A DNA stretch of 42,879 bases from an uncultured Alphaproteobacteria bacterium (GTDB lineage Bacteria > Pseudomonadota > Alphaproteobacteria > RF32 > CAG-239), in assembly GCA_944391435.1 (NCBI GenBank), contig CALXTP010000012.1:1-42879 (forward strand), written 5' to 3'. Under the pieces are notes generated by a model. That model was not told where the DNA came from and did no database searches. It saw nothing but the letters and a program-made list of their open reading frames with translations. Within the stretch, counting starts at the first letter, position 1; each line of letters starts with the position of its first letter. A program made the translations under genes and the position numbers. Positions 23,151 to 30,603 of the stretch are shown piece after piece.

Positions 23151-23588
23151 TTATAATTCTTTAACCATACGGACAAAATTTATGCCTTTTTCTTCAAATA
23201 AGTCGCCTTCTTGTTTGAAGCCGATTTTTTCGTAAAAGCCGACGACGGAAAGCATGGCGTGCATAACCATTACGGAATATCCGATTTCTTTTGCCGTTTT
23301 TTCGGCATATTCTATCAGTTTTTTGCCGATGCCTTCATGTTGGCGGCTTTCATCTATGGCAACTTGCATAATCCTGATTTCTTCGTTGTCTATCGGTACC
23401 ATAATTAAACCACCGATAAGCTCGTCAGATGACGAATCTATGCATCCGATGTGTAAGAATCCGGCTTCTTGCTCACGGAATGAATCAAGAAATTTCAGCC
23501 CGAGCGGCTGCAGCAAAACTTTGTAACGCAAATCAAGCAACTCCTGGTAACGTCCAGAGCCGAATTCTATTTCAACAAATTTAATCAT
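23151..23588 (-). CDS. GNAT-family N-acetyltransferase
   Basis: A 145-residue single-domain GNAT protein. LIGGLIMVPIDNEEIRIMQVAIDESRQHEGIGKKLIEYAEKTAKEIGY covers the central strands and the acetyl-CoA loop (Q-H-E-G-I-G-K), and VMVMHAMLSVVGFYEKIGF gives the final strand with the usual YEKIGF motif. The N-terminal YQELLDLRYKVLLQPLGL resembles ElaA/YitI-type proteins. GGGAGG before the ATG supports the start. The substrate is unknown. It has its own promoter in the gap before lepA. Confidence 0.88.
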   Translation of the reverse strand: MIKFVEIEFGSGRYQELLDLRYKVLLQPLGLKFLDSFREQEAGFLHIGCIDSSSDELIGGLIMVPIDNEEIRIMQVAIDESRQHEGIGKKLIEYAEKTAKEIGYSVMVMHAMLSVVGFYEKIGFKQEGDLFEEKGINFVRMVKEL

Positions 23589-23628
23589 TGCAGCCTCCCT
23601 GTTTATGCAAGATGATTTGGTGATATGT

Positions 23629-23657
23629 ATTAAAGCACAGTTTTATACGAGTTGCAA
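23629..23657 (-). promoter_or_regulatory. Promoter of the 23151 GNAT gene
   Basis: On the minus strand TTGCAA (23657-23652) and TTTAAT (23634-23629) are separated by 17 nt. Confidence 0.6.
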
Positions 23658-23680
23658 CAGGAAAGTATAAAACCTGTTGC
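23654..23680. promoter_or_regulatory. Inverted repeat around a -10-like element upstream of lepA
   Basis: GCAACAGG and CCTGTTGC are perfect 8-bp arms separated by 11 nt that contain TATAAA. The left arm overlaps the -35 of the divergent GNAT promoter. It may be an operator for both genes or a 5' hairpin; the site is 63 nt before lepA. Confidence 0.5.
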
Positions 23681-23742
23681 GTTTCGTGAAATTTTCAGTT
23701 AGAAAAAAGAAAGTTTAAGAATATTAAAACAAGGAATGTCAG

Positions 23743-25545
23743 ATGCAGGATTTGGCTAAAATCAGAAATTTTGCAATTATTGCTCATATAGATCACGGGA
23801 AATCTACCATTGCCGACCGGATAATTGAAATGTGCGGCGGGCTGGAACATCGGGAAATGACGGAACAAGTGCTGGATTCTATGGATATTGAGCGAGAACG
23901 AGGAATTACGATTAAGGCACAGACGGTGCGTTTGGCTTATAAGGCCAAAGATGGTGAAAAATATATGCTTAATCTGATTGATACGCCCGGGCATGTGGAT
24001 TTTTCCTATGAAGTATCGCGGTCTTTGGCGGCGTGCGAAGGGTCGGTGCTGGTGGTGGATGCAACTCAGGGCGTTGAGGCGCAAACTTTGGCTAACGTAT
24101 ATCTGGCTATTGAAAATAATCATGAAATCGTGCCGGTGCTTAACAAAGTTGATTTACCGTCTGCAGATGTTGAAAAAGTTAAGATGCAAATTGAAGATGT
24201 TATCGGTATAGACGCCAGCGGGGCGGTGGAAACCTCAGGCAAAACGGGTGAGGGAATCGGAAATTTGCTTGAAGCTATCGTTCATCAGCTTCCGGCTCCG
24301 CAGGGAGATGTTGAGGCACCTTTGAAGGCTTTGTTGATAGACAGCTGGTATGATTCGTATCTCGGAGTTGTTATTTTAATCCGAATAAAAGACGGGGTTT
24401 TGCGTAAAAAGCAGATTATACGTATGATGAGCAACAATGCGACGTATACCGTTGACAAGATAGGCGTTTTTACGCCGAAAATGAAAGATGTTGAAGAACT
24501 TTCTGCCGGAGAAGTCGGCTTTATTACGGCGAGTATTAAAAGCGTTGGCGATTGCCGTGTCGGAGATACGATTACGGATAACAAGCGTCCATGCGAGCGG
24601 GCTCTTCCGGGATTTAAGCCTTCCGTTCCGGTTGTGTTTTGTTCCATCTTTCCGGTGGACAGCAGCCAGTACGAGGCATTAAAAGATGCTTTGGCCAAAT
24701 TAAAGTTGAACGATGCCAGTATTGATTATCAAAATGAAAATTCGGCAGCATTGGGGTTGGGCTTCAGATGCGGTTTTCTGGGGTTGCTGCATATGGAGAT
24801 TATTCAGGAACGAATTGGCCGCGAGTTTGATTTGGATATCATTACGACGGCTCCTTCGGTGGCCTATAAAATCAATTTAACCAAAGGTGAGACCATTATG
24901 CTGCATAATCCGGCGGATATGCCTGATTTATCTACGGTTGCATCTATAGAAGAACCGATGGTTAAGGCGACAATTCTGGTGCCGGATACTTATTTGGGAG
25001 CCGTATTGAAACTTTGTACCGAAAGGCGCGGCGTGCAACAGGAATTGACGTATGTCGGATCGCGGGCTATGGTCGTTTACCATATTCCGCTTAATGAAAT
25101 CGTGTTTGATTTTTATGACCGGCTAAAATCCATTACGAGCGGCTATGCCAGCTTTGATTATGAAGTTGTCGGGTATGAAGCATCCGATTTGGTTAAAGTG
25201 CAAATATTAATTAATGAAGAGCCTGTTGACGCGCTGGCCTTTTTGTGCCATCGGAGTGAGGCAGAGGCGAGGGGACGGCAAATCTGTGAACGTTTAAAAG
25301 ATTTGATTCCGAGGCATTTGTTTAAAATTCCGATACAGGCAGCCATCGGAGGCCGGGTGGTGGCACGCGAGACGATTTCAGCCATGCGCAAAGATGTAAC
25401 GGCAAAATGTTATGGCGGAGATGTGACGCGCAAACGGAAGTTGCTGGATAAACAAAAGAAAGGCAAGCAGCGTATGCGCCAATTCGGTAAAGTGGAAGTG
25501 CCGCAGTCGGCATTTATTGAGGCTTTGCGAATCGGCGATGATTAA
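23743..25545 (+). CDS. lepA: Elongation factor 4 (LepA)
   Basis: A 600-residue ribosome-associated GTPase. G1 AHIDHGKST (14-22), [21 protein letters not shown]3 [21 protein letters not shown] and NKVDLPSAD are intact. The C-terminal domain has the LepA-specific [55 protein letters not shown]. It acts on ribosomes, in initiation or in back-translocation according to different reports. Length is normal and AAGGA lies before the start. In many proteobacteria lepA precedes the signal peptidase gene; here a converging gene follows instead. Confidence 0.98.
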   Translation: MQDLAKIRNFAIIAHIDHGKSTIADRIIEMCGGLEHREMTEQVLDSMDIERERGITIKAQTVRLAYKAKDGEKYMLNLIDTPGHVDFSYEVSRSLAACEGSVLVVDATQGVEAQTLANVYLAIENNHEIVPVLNKVDLPSADVEKVKMQIEDVIGIDASGAVETSGKTGEGIGNLLEAIVHQLPAPQGDVEAPLKALLIDSWYDSYLGVVILIRIKDGVLRKKQIIRMMSNNATYTVDKIGVFTPKMKDVEELSAGEVGFITASIKSVGDCRVGDTITDNKRPCERALPGFKPSVPVVFCSIFPVDSSQYEALKDALAKLKLNDASIDYQNENSAALGLGFRCGFLGLLHMEIIQERIGREFDLDIITTAPSVAYKINLTKGETIMLHNPADMPDLSTVASIEEPMVKATILVPDTYLGAVLKLCTERRGVQQELTYVGSRAMVVYHIPLNEIVFDFYDRLKSITSGYASFDYEVVGYEASDLVKVQILINEEPVDALAFLCHRSEAEARGRQICERLKDLIPRHLFKIPIQAAIGGRVVARETISAMRKDVTAKCYGGDVTRKRKLLDKQKKGKQRMRQFGKVEVPQSAFIEALRIGDD

Positions 25546-25577
25546 AAATCAGATGGCGACGGCTTTAGGAACCTGGG

Positions 25578-26357
25578 CTATTTAACTTCAAAACGGCGGA
25601 GAGAATTTGCTTTGGACAGCGTTTTTTCCTGTTCAGAATTGTTTGGCAGTTTGCCGCGGCGTTGCAGGACTCGCAGTTCCATTCCATAAATGGCGTAGAG
25701 TTGCTTGAATTTAGGCAGGTCTGAATTAGGATAAGGAAGGGCATCCAACAAATCTGAAATGCTTTTTTTCTTGAGAGCCTCAATATGAGACAGTTTGATT
25801 TGAGGCATTGTTACCGGTACAACGTCAAGTTTTTGCGCGTTTTGGGGAAGAGGCGTATTGTCAAGAGAGTATTGTTGGACTTTTTGTGCTATTTCTGCCG
25901 GCATTTCCGCAGAAGCAGGGAGAGAAACGCGTACCGGGGAAGCTGTTGAAGCTGACGGAGCCCGGGTGGACTGAACAGAAATGTTTTTTGCTGCCGTTTT
26001 ATTTTTTTGCGGAGCGACGGTGGTGTTTTGAGAAGTGCTGTTGCCAACTGCTGCCGTGTTTGTTGCTGTACGGGCAGAAATTTGATTATCCGAGGGAGAA
26101 TAAGACAAAGAATGTGCCGGAGAATCTTTTACAGAAGATGTTTCCCTAAAAGCGTCTTCTTGTTTCGGAGTTTCGGGAGACTCCTTGGTTTTAATGTGGC
26201 GCGGCCGCATTAAGCGAATATCTTTGACGGTGCGGTTTTGCTGCATTGCTCCCTGTGGTATAAAGAAAGCGTATAGGTAGGAATCGTTTTTTGCAGATGA
26301 TGACTTATATGTAAAAATACTGGACAAGAGTATGCAAATCATATACATATATTTCAT
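25578..26357 (-). CDS. Exported Ser/Thr/Ala/Pro-rich protein of unknown function
   Basis: A 259-residue protein, not recognised. It has a signal peptide (MKYMYMICILLSSIFTYKSSSA). Residues about 25-165 are a low-complexity Ser, Thr, Ala, Pro and Gln-rich stretch that would be disordered. A more ordered segment follows at about 175-240 (MPQIKLSHIEALKKKSISDLLDALPYPNSDLPKFKQLYAIYGMELRVLQRRGKLP), mostly helical. The layout suggests a linker spanning the periplasm or cell surface with a small C-terminal domain. It starts back to back with the HEMTH protein gene, and the two share a promoter region at 26376-26388. Confidence 0.65.
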   Translation of the reverse strand: MKYMYMICILLSSIFTYKSSSAKNDSYLYAFFIPQGAMQQNRTVKDIRLMRPRHIKTKESPETPKQEDAFRETSSVKDSPAHSLSYSPSDNQISARTATNTAAVGNSTSQNTTVAPQKNKTAAKNISVQSTRAPSASTASPVRVSLPASAEMPAEIAQKVQQYSLDNTPLPQNAQKLDVVPVTMPQIKLSHIEALKKKSISDLLDALPYPNSDLPKFKQLYAIYGMELRVLQRRGKLPNNSEQEKTLSKANSLRRFEVK

Positions 26358-26375
26358 AGTCGGATCTCCATGGGT

Positions 26376-26388
26376 AAGTATTATACTT
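26376..26388. promoter_or_regulatory. Candidate bidirectional promoter with shared -10 (TATTATA)
   Basis: AAGTATTATACTT is a near-perfect palindrome in the 45-nt gap between two divergent genes. TATTAT reads as -10 to the right and TATAAT as -10 to the left, overlapping on the same base pairs. The implied leaders are about 12 and 16 nt, each holding a ribosome site. The -35 elements are weak in both directions. Confidence 0.5.
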
Positions 26389-26402
26389 TAAGGATATGAT
26401 AG

Positions 26403-27125
26403 ATGAAAAAAGTTTTTTTTGCATTAATTTTAAGCTTGATGGCGGTTGATTCTGTGTGTGCCGAAAGTATGGATGCCCGTTATGAGCAGGAATGCCTTGG
26501 TATTGTTAATGCTCCGGAAGTTACAGTTACTTCTTCATATGGCAAGTTAAAATATAATTTTGACAAGGACGGCCAATATTTGCGGAAAGAAACCGAAAAA
26601 AAGTATCAAAAAGAAGGTTTGGAGATGCCAAAGGACTTTGAGCCTATCGGCTTAACCAAAGTCCGGGACGGATTTCATTTTGATATGACGGTGGGGCATG
26701 CCGAAATAAGCCATGGCTATTCATGTTTATATCCGCAAAAAATTGAAATTTATTTGGGCTTCTATGTGCCGACAATTTATATTTTGAAAGATTTGGATAA
26801 ATCTTCCTGTTTGTATGAACTCGCCTTGCGGCATGAAATGACACATATGCAAATATATATTGAGGCGTTGGATTATTTTTTGCCGGAATTGAAAAAAACG
26901 GCAGATAGCCTGTTTAATGACGTCGGGGTGAGAGTGGTGGCGCCGGATGTCCATGTGCCGACGGTTGCACAGCAGTTGAATGATATGTATTTGAACGTTG
27001 TTAAGGACAAGGTTGAAAATTGGCGCAAAGAAGTGGAGCAAGAACAGCTTAAGCTTGATACTCCCGAAAACTATATATTGGAAAATAAATTATGCGAAAA
27101 AGTTGAGGCTTCACGGGGAAAGTGA
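26403..27125 (+). CDS. Exported protein with HEMTH zincin-like motif
   Basis: A 240-residue protein, not assigned to a family. It has a signal peptide (MKKVFFALILSLMAVDSVCA). Residues 144-148 read HEMTH in the context ELALRHEMTHMQIYIEALDYFLPELKKTA, which fits an HExxH zinc helix followed by a second helix. The C-terminal 70 residues are helical and charged. The arrangement is reminiscent of DUF922-type putative proteases, but the third zinc ligand is not identified. The ribosome site is AAGGATATGAT. The final codons and stop lie in a 12-bp inverted repeat (27103-27133). A periplasmic protease role is inference. Confidence 0.68.
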   Translation: MKKVFFALILSLMAVDSVCAESMDARYEQECLGIVNAPEVTVTSSYGKLKYNFDKDGQYLRKETEKKYQKEGLEMPKDFEPIGLTKVRDGFHFDMTVGHAEISHGYSCLYPQKIEIYLGFYVPTIYILKDLDKSSCLYELALRHEMTHMQIYIEALDYFLPELKKTADSLFNDVGVRVVAPDVHVPTVAQQLNDMYLNVVKDKVENWRKEVEQEQLKLDTPENYILENKLCEKVEASRGK

Positions 27126-27133
27126 AGCCTCAA
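27103..27133. terminator. Perfect 12-bp inverted repeat at the junction of two converging genes
   Basis: TTGAGGCTTCAC pairs with GTGAAGCCTCAA around a 7-nt loop. The minus strand continues CTTTTTCGC, so it can terminate the HAD gene. For the rightward gene the 5' arm is coding and the stop codon lies in the 3' arm. Confidence 0.75.
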
Positions 27134-27153
27134 AGAAATAGGGTATGCCGTTT

Positions 27154-27822
27154 TTAGCAATCGTAATCTTTTTTTAGCCCTTTAATGCATTCGGCGATAC
27201 CTTTGTATGCCGAATCGATGAAAGGCATGTCTTTGGCAGAATTGTTGCCGTAGTATATGCGAATTGTCGTCATGCCACATTGTTTGGCAAAATCTAAGTT
27301 GGAATAGCTGTCATCTACAAAAATGCAATTTTCCGGGCGGACACCGATTTTTTGGCATAATTTGTTGTAAACGTCTGCATTTTCATTTTTTTTGTAGACA
27401 TTGAAATCTTCTACTGAATAAAAACGTCCGGCAAAGAAATCATATAAGCCTATATGTGTTAATATTTTTTCGCAGATATCTCTGGTTGAAGTGGAAAAAA
27501 CATATTGCGGACATTTGAGGGTTTTGAGATCCTCTAATAATCCTTCGTAAGGGGCTATTGTTTTAACCAGGTCGCTTTTGTAGTTGTGGTAAGAAATATA
27601 TAAATCTTTGTGCGGGATGCCATATTCGCGTGAAAAAATTTCAAGCCCGTCGCGGTAAGTGGCGTAAGACTCCTTAACTTTTTCGGTTGCTGTTTGGAAA
27701 TCCAACGGAATGTTGAATTCTTCAATAGCGGCTTTGGCGGTTGCTTCATTTAATTTGTTTTTGTATTCTTCCGTTTCAAAATAAAGCGTGTTGTCTAAGT
27801 CCCAAATTATTGTTTTTTGCAC
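27154..27822 (-). CDS. HAD-superfamily hydrolase, pyrimidine 5'-nucleotidase-like
   Basis: A 222-residue haloacid dehalogenase-type phosphatase. Motif I is IIWDLDNTLY (nucleophile Asp with second Asp two residues on), motif II is VFSTSTRD, and motifs III/IV appear as KIGVRPENCIFVDDSYSNLDFAKQCGM. The helical cap between motifs I and II, and the DNTLY signature, resemble the SDT1/YjjG-like pyrimidine 5'-nucleotidases. GTG 27822 is chosen because GGGAG lies eight bases upstream; the frame extends to a TTG at 27837 that would overlap that site. It has a strong promoter of its own and is divergent from nrdD. Confidence 0.85.
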   Translation of the reverse strand: MQKTIIWDLDNTLYFETEEYKNKLNEATAKAAIEEFNIPLDFQTATEKVKESYATYRDGLEIFSREYGIPHKDLYISYHNYKSDLVKTIAPYEGLLEDLKTLKCPQYVFSTSTRDICEKILTHIGLYDFFAGRFYSVEDFNVYKKNENADVYNKLCQKIGVRPENCIFVDDSYSNLDFAKQCGMTTIRIYYGNNSAKDMPFIDSAYKGIAECIKGLKKDYDC

Positions 27823-27855
27823 TTTTATTTCTCCCAAAATTTTTATCCGCCAAAT

Positions 27856-27884
27856 ATCATAAAAGAGACTCGGGTTAAGGTCAA
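27856..27884 (-). promoter_or_regulatory. Sigma70-like promoter of the HAD gene
   Basis: On the minus strand TTGACC (27884-27879), 17-nt spacer, TATGAT (27861-27856), about 34 nt before the GTG start. Confidence 0.75.
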
Positions 27885-27894
27885 CAGTTTTTAT

Positions 27895-27924
27895 TTGACA
27901 ATTTAGATAAACGGAATGTTTAAA
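27895..27924 (+). promoter_or_regulatory. Candidate rightward promoter far upstream of nrdD
   Basis: TTGACA (27895-27900), 18-nt spacer, TTTAAA (27919-27924). It lies back to back with the HAD promoter. Confidence 0.45.
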
Positions 27925-28028
27925 ATAATAATAAAAATTTGTGATAAAAAATTGTTAGTAACGGCGTTAAAAATTTTGGCGTCCGGTTATTGACCTTTAA
28001 AAAAAAAAAAATCGTATTTAATTTAGTA

Positions 28029-28037
28029 TGATATGAT
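28029..28037 (+). promoter_or_regulatory. Extended -10 element upstream of nrdD
   Basis: TGATATGAT is TGn followed by TATGAT. A transcript from about 28044 would meet a hairpin and T run at 28063-28088. Confidence 0.45.
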
Positions 28038-28062
28038 ACAGAGATAAAAAAAGTCATGAAGA

Positions 28063-28088
28063 GCGCTTGTCAAAAAGGGCGTTTTTTT
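28063..28088 (+). terminator. Terminator-like hairpin in the nrdD leader
   Basis: CGCTT and the complementary part of AAGGGCG form an imperfect stem around a short loop, followed by eight T. It is 150 nt upstream of the nrdD start and could attenuate transcripts from the upstream promoters. Confidence 0.45.
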
Positions 28089-28164
28089 TATGATAAGGAT
28101 AGTTTTCGCCGGAGGGGCTAAAAATAATTTTTTACAAGATGTAGTATATATTTACGCTTTATTA

Positions 28165-28180
28165 ATACTATATGTTGTAT
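28165..28180 (+). promoter_or_regulatory. Candidate NrdR box upstream of nrdD
   Basis: ATACTATATGTTGTAT matches the NrdR consensus acaCwATATaTwGtgt at most positions, including the core CTATATnTTG. A weaker match (28141-28156) lies 24 bp upstream centre to centre, which is not the usual spacing. NrdR is the general repressor of ribonucleotide reductase genes. Confidence 0.45.
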
Positions 28181-28241
28181 GGTGCCTCTAAGGCGTGAGC
28201 TGGAAAATTTGTTAAACGAATAACGAAGGGAAGAATAAAAA

Positions 28242-30302
28242 ATGGCCAATAATGAGTTGCAGGTGCCGGCGGCGAAAAAATATAAAATGCCGTTTAAGAG
28301 TATAACCAAAAGAGATGGTACTCTCGCAGAATTTGACGGTGAAAAAATTTATAATGCAATTTTAAGAGCCGGTGAAACGACAACGGAATTTGATGCGGAC
28401 GATGCATGGCTTTTAACGGCACAGGTAATGAAAATCCTGTCACATAAATTTGACGAGTCTTTGCCCTCGGTTGAAGATATTCAGGATGTGGTGGAGCAGG
28501 TGCTTATTTCTTCCAACTACTTTAAGACAGCGAAATCTTATATTTTGTACCGTGACAAGAGAAACAGAATGCGCGGGGACGGAAAGACCGTTATTGATGT
28601 TGAAAGTTCTGTAAATGAATATTTGGAGAATCTGGACTGGCGCATTAAGGAAAATGCCAATCAAGGATATTCCAACGGCGGGCTTATTTTGAACGTATCA
28701 GGAAAGGTTACGGCGAATTACTGGTTGTCTCATGTTTATCCGGCAGAGGTAGGTGAGGCTCACCGTAACGGCGATATTCATATTCACGATTTGAGCATGC
28801 TGGCAGCTTATTGCGCCGGGTGGTCATTGAAAAACCTTTTGCGTGAAGGTTTTAACGGTGTTCCGGGAAAAGTTGAGGCCGGAGCTCCGAAGCATTTGTC
28901 TTCAGCAGTCGGACAGATGGTTAATTTTATGGGGACTCTGCAGAATGAGTGGGCCGGCGCACAGGCGTTTTCTTCTGTTGATACTTATCTGGCTCCATAC
29001 GTCAGAAATGATAAGCTGACTTATGAGCAAGTTGAACAGAGTATGCAGGAACTGATTTATAATTTGAATGTTCCGTCCCGTTGGGGATCACAGACACCGT
29101 TTACCAATTTTACGTTTGACTGGGTTTGCCCGGAAGATTTGCGGGAACAGCACCCGATTATCGCTGGTGTGGAGCAGGAATATACATACGGCGATTTGAG
29201 CGAAGAAATGGCTATGATTAACAAAGCTTATATCAACGTTATGATGCAAGGTGATGTTAAAGGGCGGCCGTTTACATTTCCTATTCCGACATACAACATG
29301 ACGTGGGATTTTCCGTGGGAAGACGAGAATACGGAGCTGTTGTTTGAAATGACTGCCAAGTACGGGCTGCCTTATTTTCAGAACTTTTTGAACTCTTCGT
29401 TAAAGCCCGGGCAGATTCGTTCCATGTGCTGCCGTTTGCAGCTGGATTTGCGCGAGCTGCTGGCTCGCGGCAACGGGCTTTTCGGTTCTGCCGAACAGAC
29501 CGGTTCTGTCGGCGTGGTTACAATTAACTGCGCGAGACTCGGCTATGTTTATAAAGGAAACGAGGCCGGCCTGTTTGCCAGAGTTGACGAGTTAATGAAT
29601 ATATCCAGAACTTCACTGGAAATTAAAAGAAAAGTTATTCAACGTTTGATTGACAATGGTTTATTTCCGTTTACCAAGAGATATCTCGGCACGTTGCGCA
29701 ACCATTTTTCAACTATCGGCGTTAACGGCATGAATGAGATGATTCGCAACTTTACTAATGATGAGCATAATATTGCCGATGCCTGGGGACAGGCCTTTGC
29801 CGAGAAGTTTTTGGATTTTATCCGTGACAGGCTGGTTAAATTTCAGGAAGAGACGGGACATATGTATAATCTGGAGGCGACTCCGGCTGAAGGTGCTACA
29901 ACACGTTTTGCCAGAGAAGATAAGAAGCGCTATGTCGGTATTATCCAGGCCGGGACTCCTGATGCTCCGTTTTATACAAATTCTTCCCAGCTGCCGGTCG
30001 GCTATACGGATGATCCGTTTGAAGCTTTGGATTTGCAGGCCAGACTGCAAACTAAATATACAGGGGGTACGGTGCTTCACCTTTATATGAACCAGCGTAT
30101 TTCTTCTGCAAAAGTTTGTCGTGATTTTGTGAAGAAGGTTCTGGCAAATTACCGTCTGCCATATATCACGATTACTCCGACATTTTCTATATGCCCAAAA
30201 CACGGGTATATTGCCGGAGAACATGAGTTCTGCCCGATTTGCGATCAAGAAAAGAAGGCGGAGAAGTTAAAAATGCTTGCAAAAAAGCAAGAAGTAGCGT
30301 AG
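28242..30302 (+). CDS. nrdD: Anaerobic ribonucleoside-triphosphate reductase catalytic polypeptide lacking the glycyl-radical domain
   Basis: A 686-residue class III reductase, which makes dNTPs from NTPs without oxygen. Residues about 15-105 are an ATP-cone (ITKRDGTLAEFDGEKIYNAI). The barrel follows, with GDIHIHDLS, the candidate thiyl-radical cysteines C396/C397 in RSMCCRL, and TGSVGVVTINCARLGY. The C-terminal zinc site has C651, H654, C664 and C667 (CPKHG and CPICD). The chain then ends in a short basic tail at TAG 30300-30302. The R-V-x-G-Y glycyl-radical loop normally following the zinc site is missing; it is on the next, separate polypeptide in the same frame. Activation requires NrdG. 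Confidence 0.93.
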   Translation: MANNELQVPAAKKYKMPFKSITKRDGTLAEFDGEKIYNAILRAGETTTEFDADDAWLLTAQVMKILSHKFDESLPSVEDIQDVVEQVLISSNYFKTAKSYILYRDKRNRMRGDGKTVIDVESSVNEYLENLDWRIKENANQGYSNGGLILNVSGKVTANYWLSHVYPAEVGEAHRNGDIHIHDLSMLAAYCAGWSLKNLLREGFNGVPGKVEAGAPKHLSSAVGQMVNFMGTLQNEWAGAQAFSSVDTYLAPYVRNDKLTYEQVEQSMQELIYNLNVPSRWGSQTPFTNFTFDWVCPEDLREQHPIIAGVEQEYTYGDLSEEMAMINKAYINVMMQGDVKGRPFTFPIPTYNMTWDFPWEDENTELLFEMTAKYGLPYFQNFLNSSLKPGQIRSMCCRLQLDLRELLARGNGLFGSAEQTGSVGVVTINCARLGYVYKGNEAGLFARVDELMNISRTSLEIKRKVIQRLIDNGLFPFTKRYLGTLRNHFSTIGVNGMNEMIRNFTNDEHNIADAWGQAFAEKFLDFIRDRLVKFQEETGHMYNLEATPAEGATTRFAREDKKRYVGIIQAGTPDAPFYTNSSQLPVGYTDDPFEALDLQARLQTKYTGGTVLHLYMNQRISSAKVCRDFVKKVLANYRLPYITITPTFSICPKHGYIAGEHEFCPICDQEKKAEKLKMLAKKQEVA

Positions 30303-30329
30303 AATAGTATATTAGTGAAAGGGAGAAAG

Positions 30330-30563
30330 ATGAGCGATATTATTGATATTAATGATGTTAAGTTAAACGATTCTGAAAGACAGCGTTGCGAAGTCTATAC
30401 CAGAGTTATGGGTTATATTCGTCCGACCAGCGAATTTAATGTCGGCAAGAAAGGCGAATATGATTCCAGACTGTGTTTCTGCGAAGAAAAGGCCGTACAT
30501 GGTTGTGAAGCGCGCGAGTGTGTATGCAATGCGGGAAACACAATGGCTCTGGCTGCTGAATAA
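30330..30563 (+). CDS. Stand-alone glycyl-radical domain of the anaerobic ribonucleotide reductase
   Basis: A 77-residue protein that carries the part missing from NrdD. CEVYTRVMGYIRPTSEFNVGKKGEYDSR (20-47) matches the C-terminal glycyl-radical loop of class III reductases, with G28 in RVMGY as the predicted radical residue. Residues 49-66 add five closely spaced cysteines (C49, C51, C59, C64, C66) not usual at this place. AAAGGGAG four bases before ATG 30330 gives it its own ribosome site. It is in frame with nrdD, separated by one TAG and 27 nt, so it arose by fission or is joined by low-level read-through. nrdG follows 40 nt downstream. It parallels YfiD/GrcA, the separate radical domain for pyruvate formate-lyase. 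Confidence 0.85.
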   Translation: MSDIIDINDVKLNDSERQRCEVYTRVMGYIRPTSEFNVGKKGEYDSRLCFCEEKAVHGCEARECVCNAGNTMALAAE

Positions 30564-30603
30564 GCAGGGTTATTAGGCAAACGGTTGTTTGAAAGTCTGT
30601 CAG

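Larger units (their letters stand above)
27838..28241. other. 404-nt regulatory gap between the HAD gene and nrdD
   Basis: No convincing gene is seen. From left to right it holds back-to-back -35 elements (minus 27884-27879; plus 27895-27900), an A-rich tract near 27998-28010, an extended -10 at 28029-28037, a short terminator-like hairpin at 28063-28088, a candidate NrdR box at 28165-28180, and the nrdD ribosome site (AACGAAGGGAAG). The length and number of signals suggest controlled expression of nrdD. Confidence 0.6.

Noticed and set aside
28118..28309. 63-codon minus-strand frame in the nrdD upstream region
   Set aside because: It overlaps the nrdD start and ribosome site, has no ribosome site of its own, and is AT-rich hydrophobic filler.
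30300..30302. TAG as a recoded sense codon (pyrrolysine or reassigned Gln) joining nrdD and the glycyl domain
   Set aside because: TAG ends other intact genes in the window, such as gyrB and typA, and the second frame has its own ribosome site and start.
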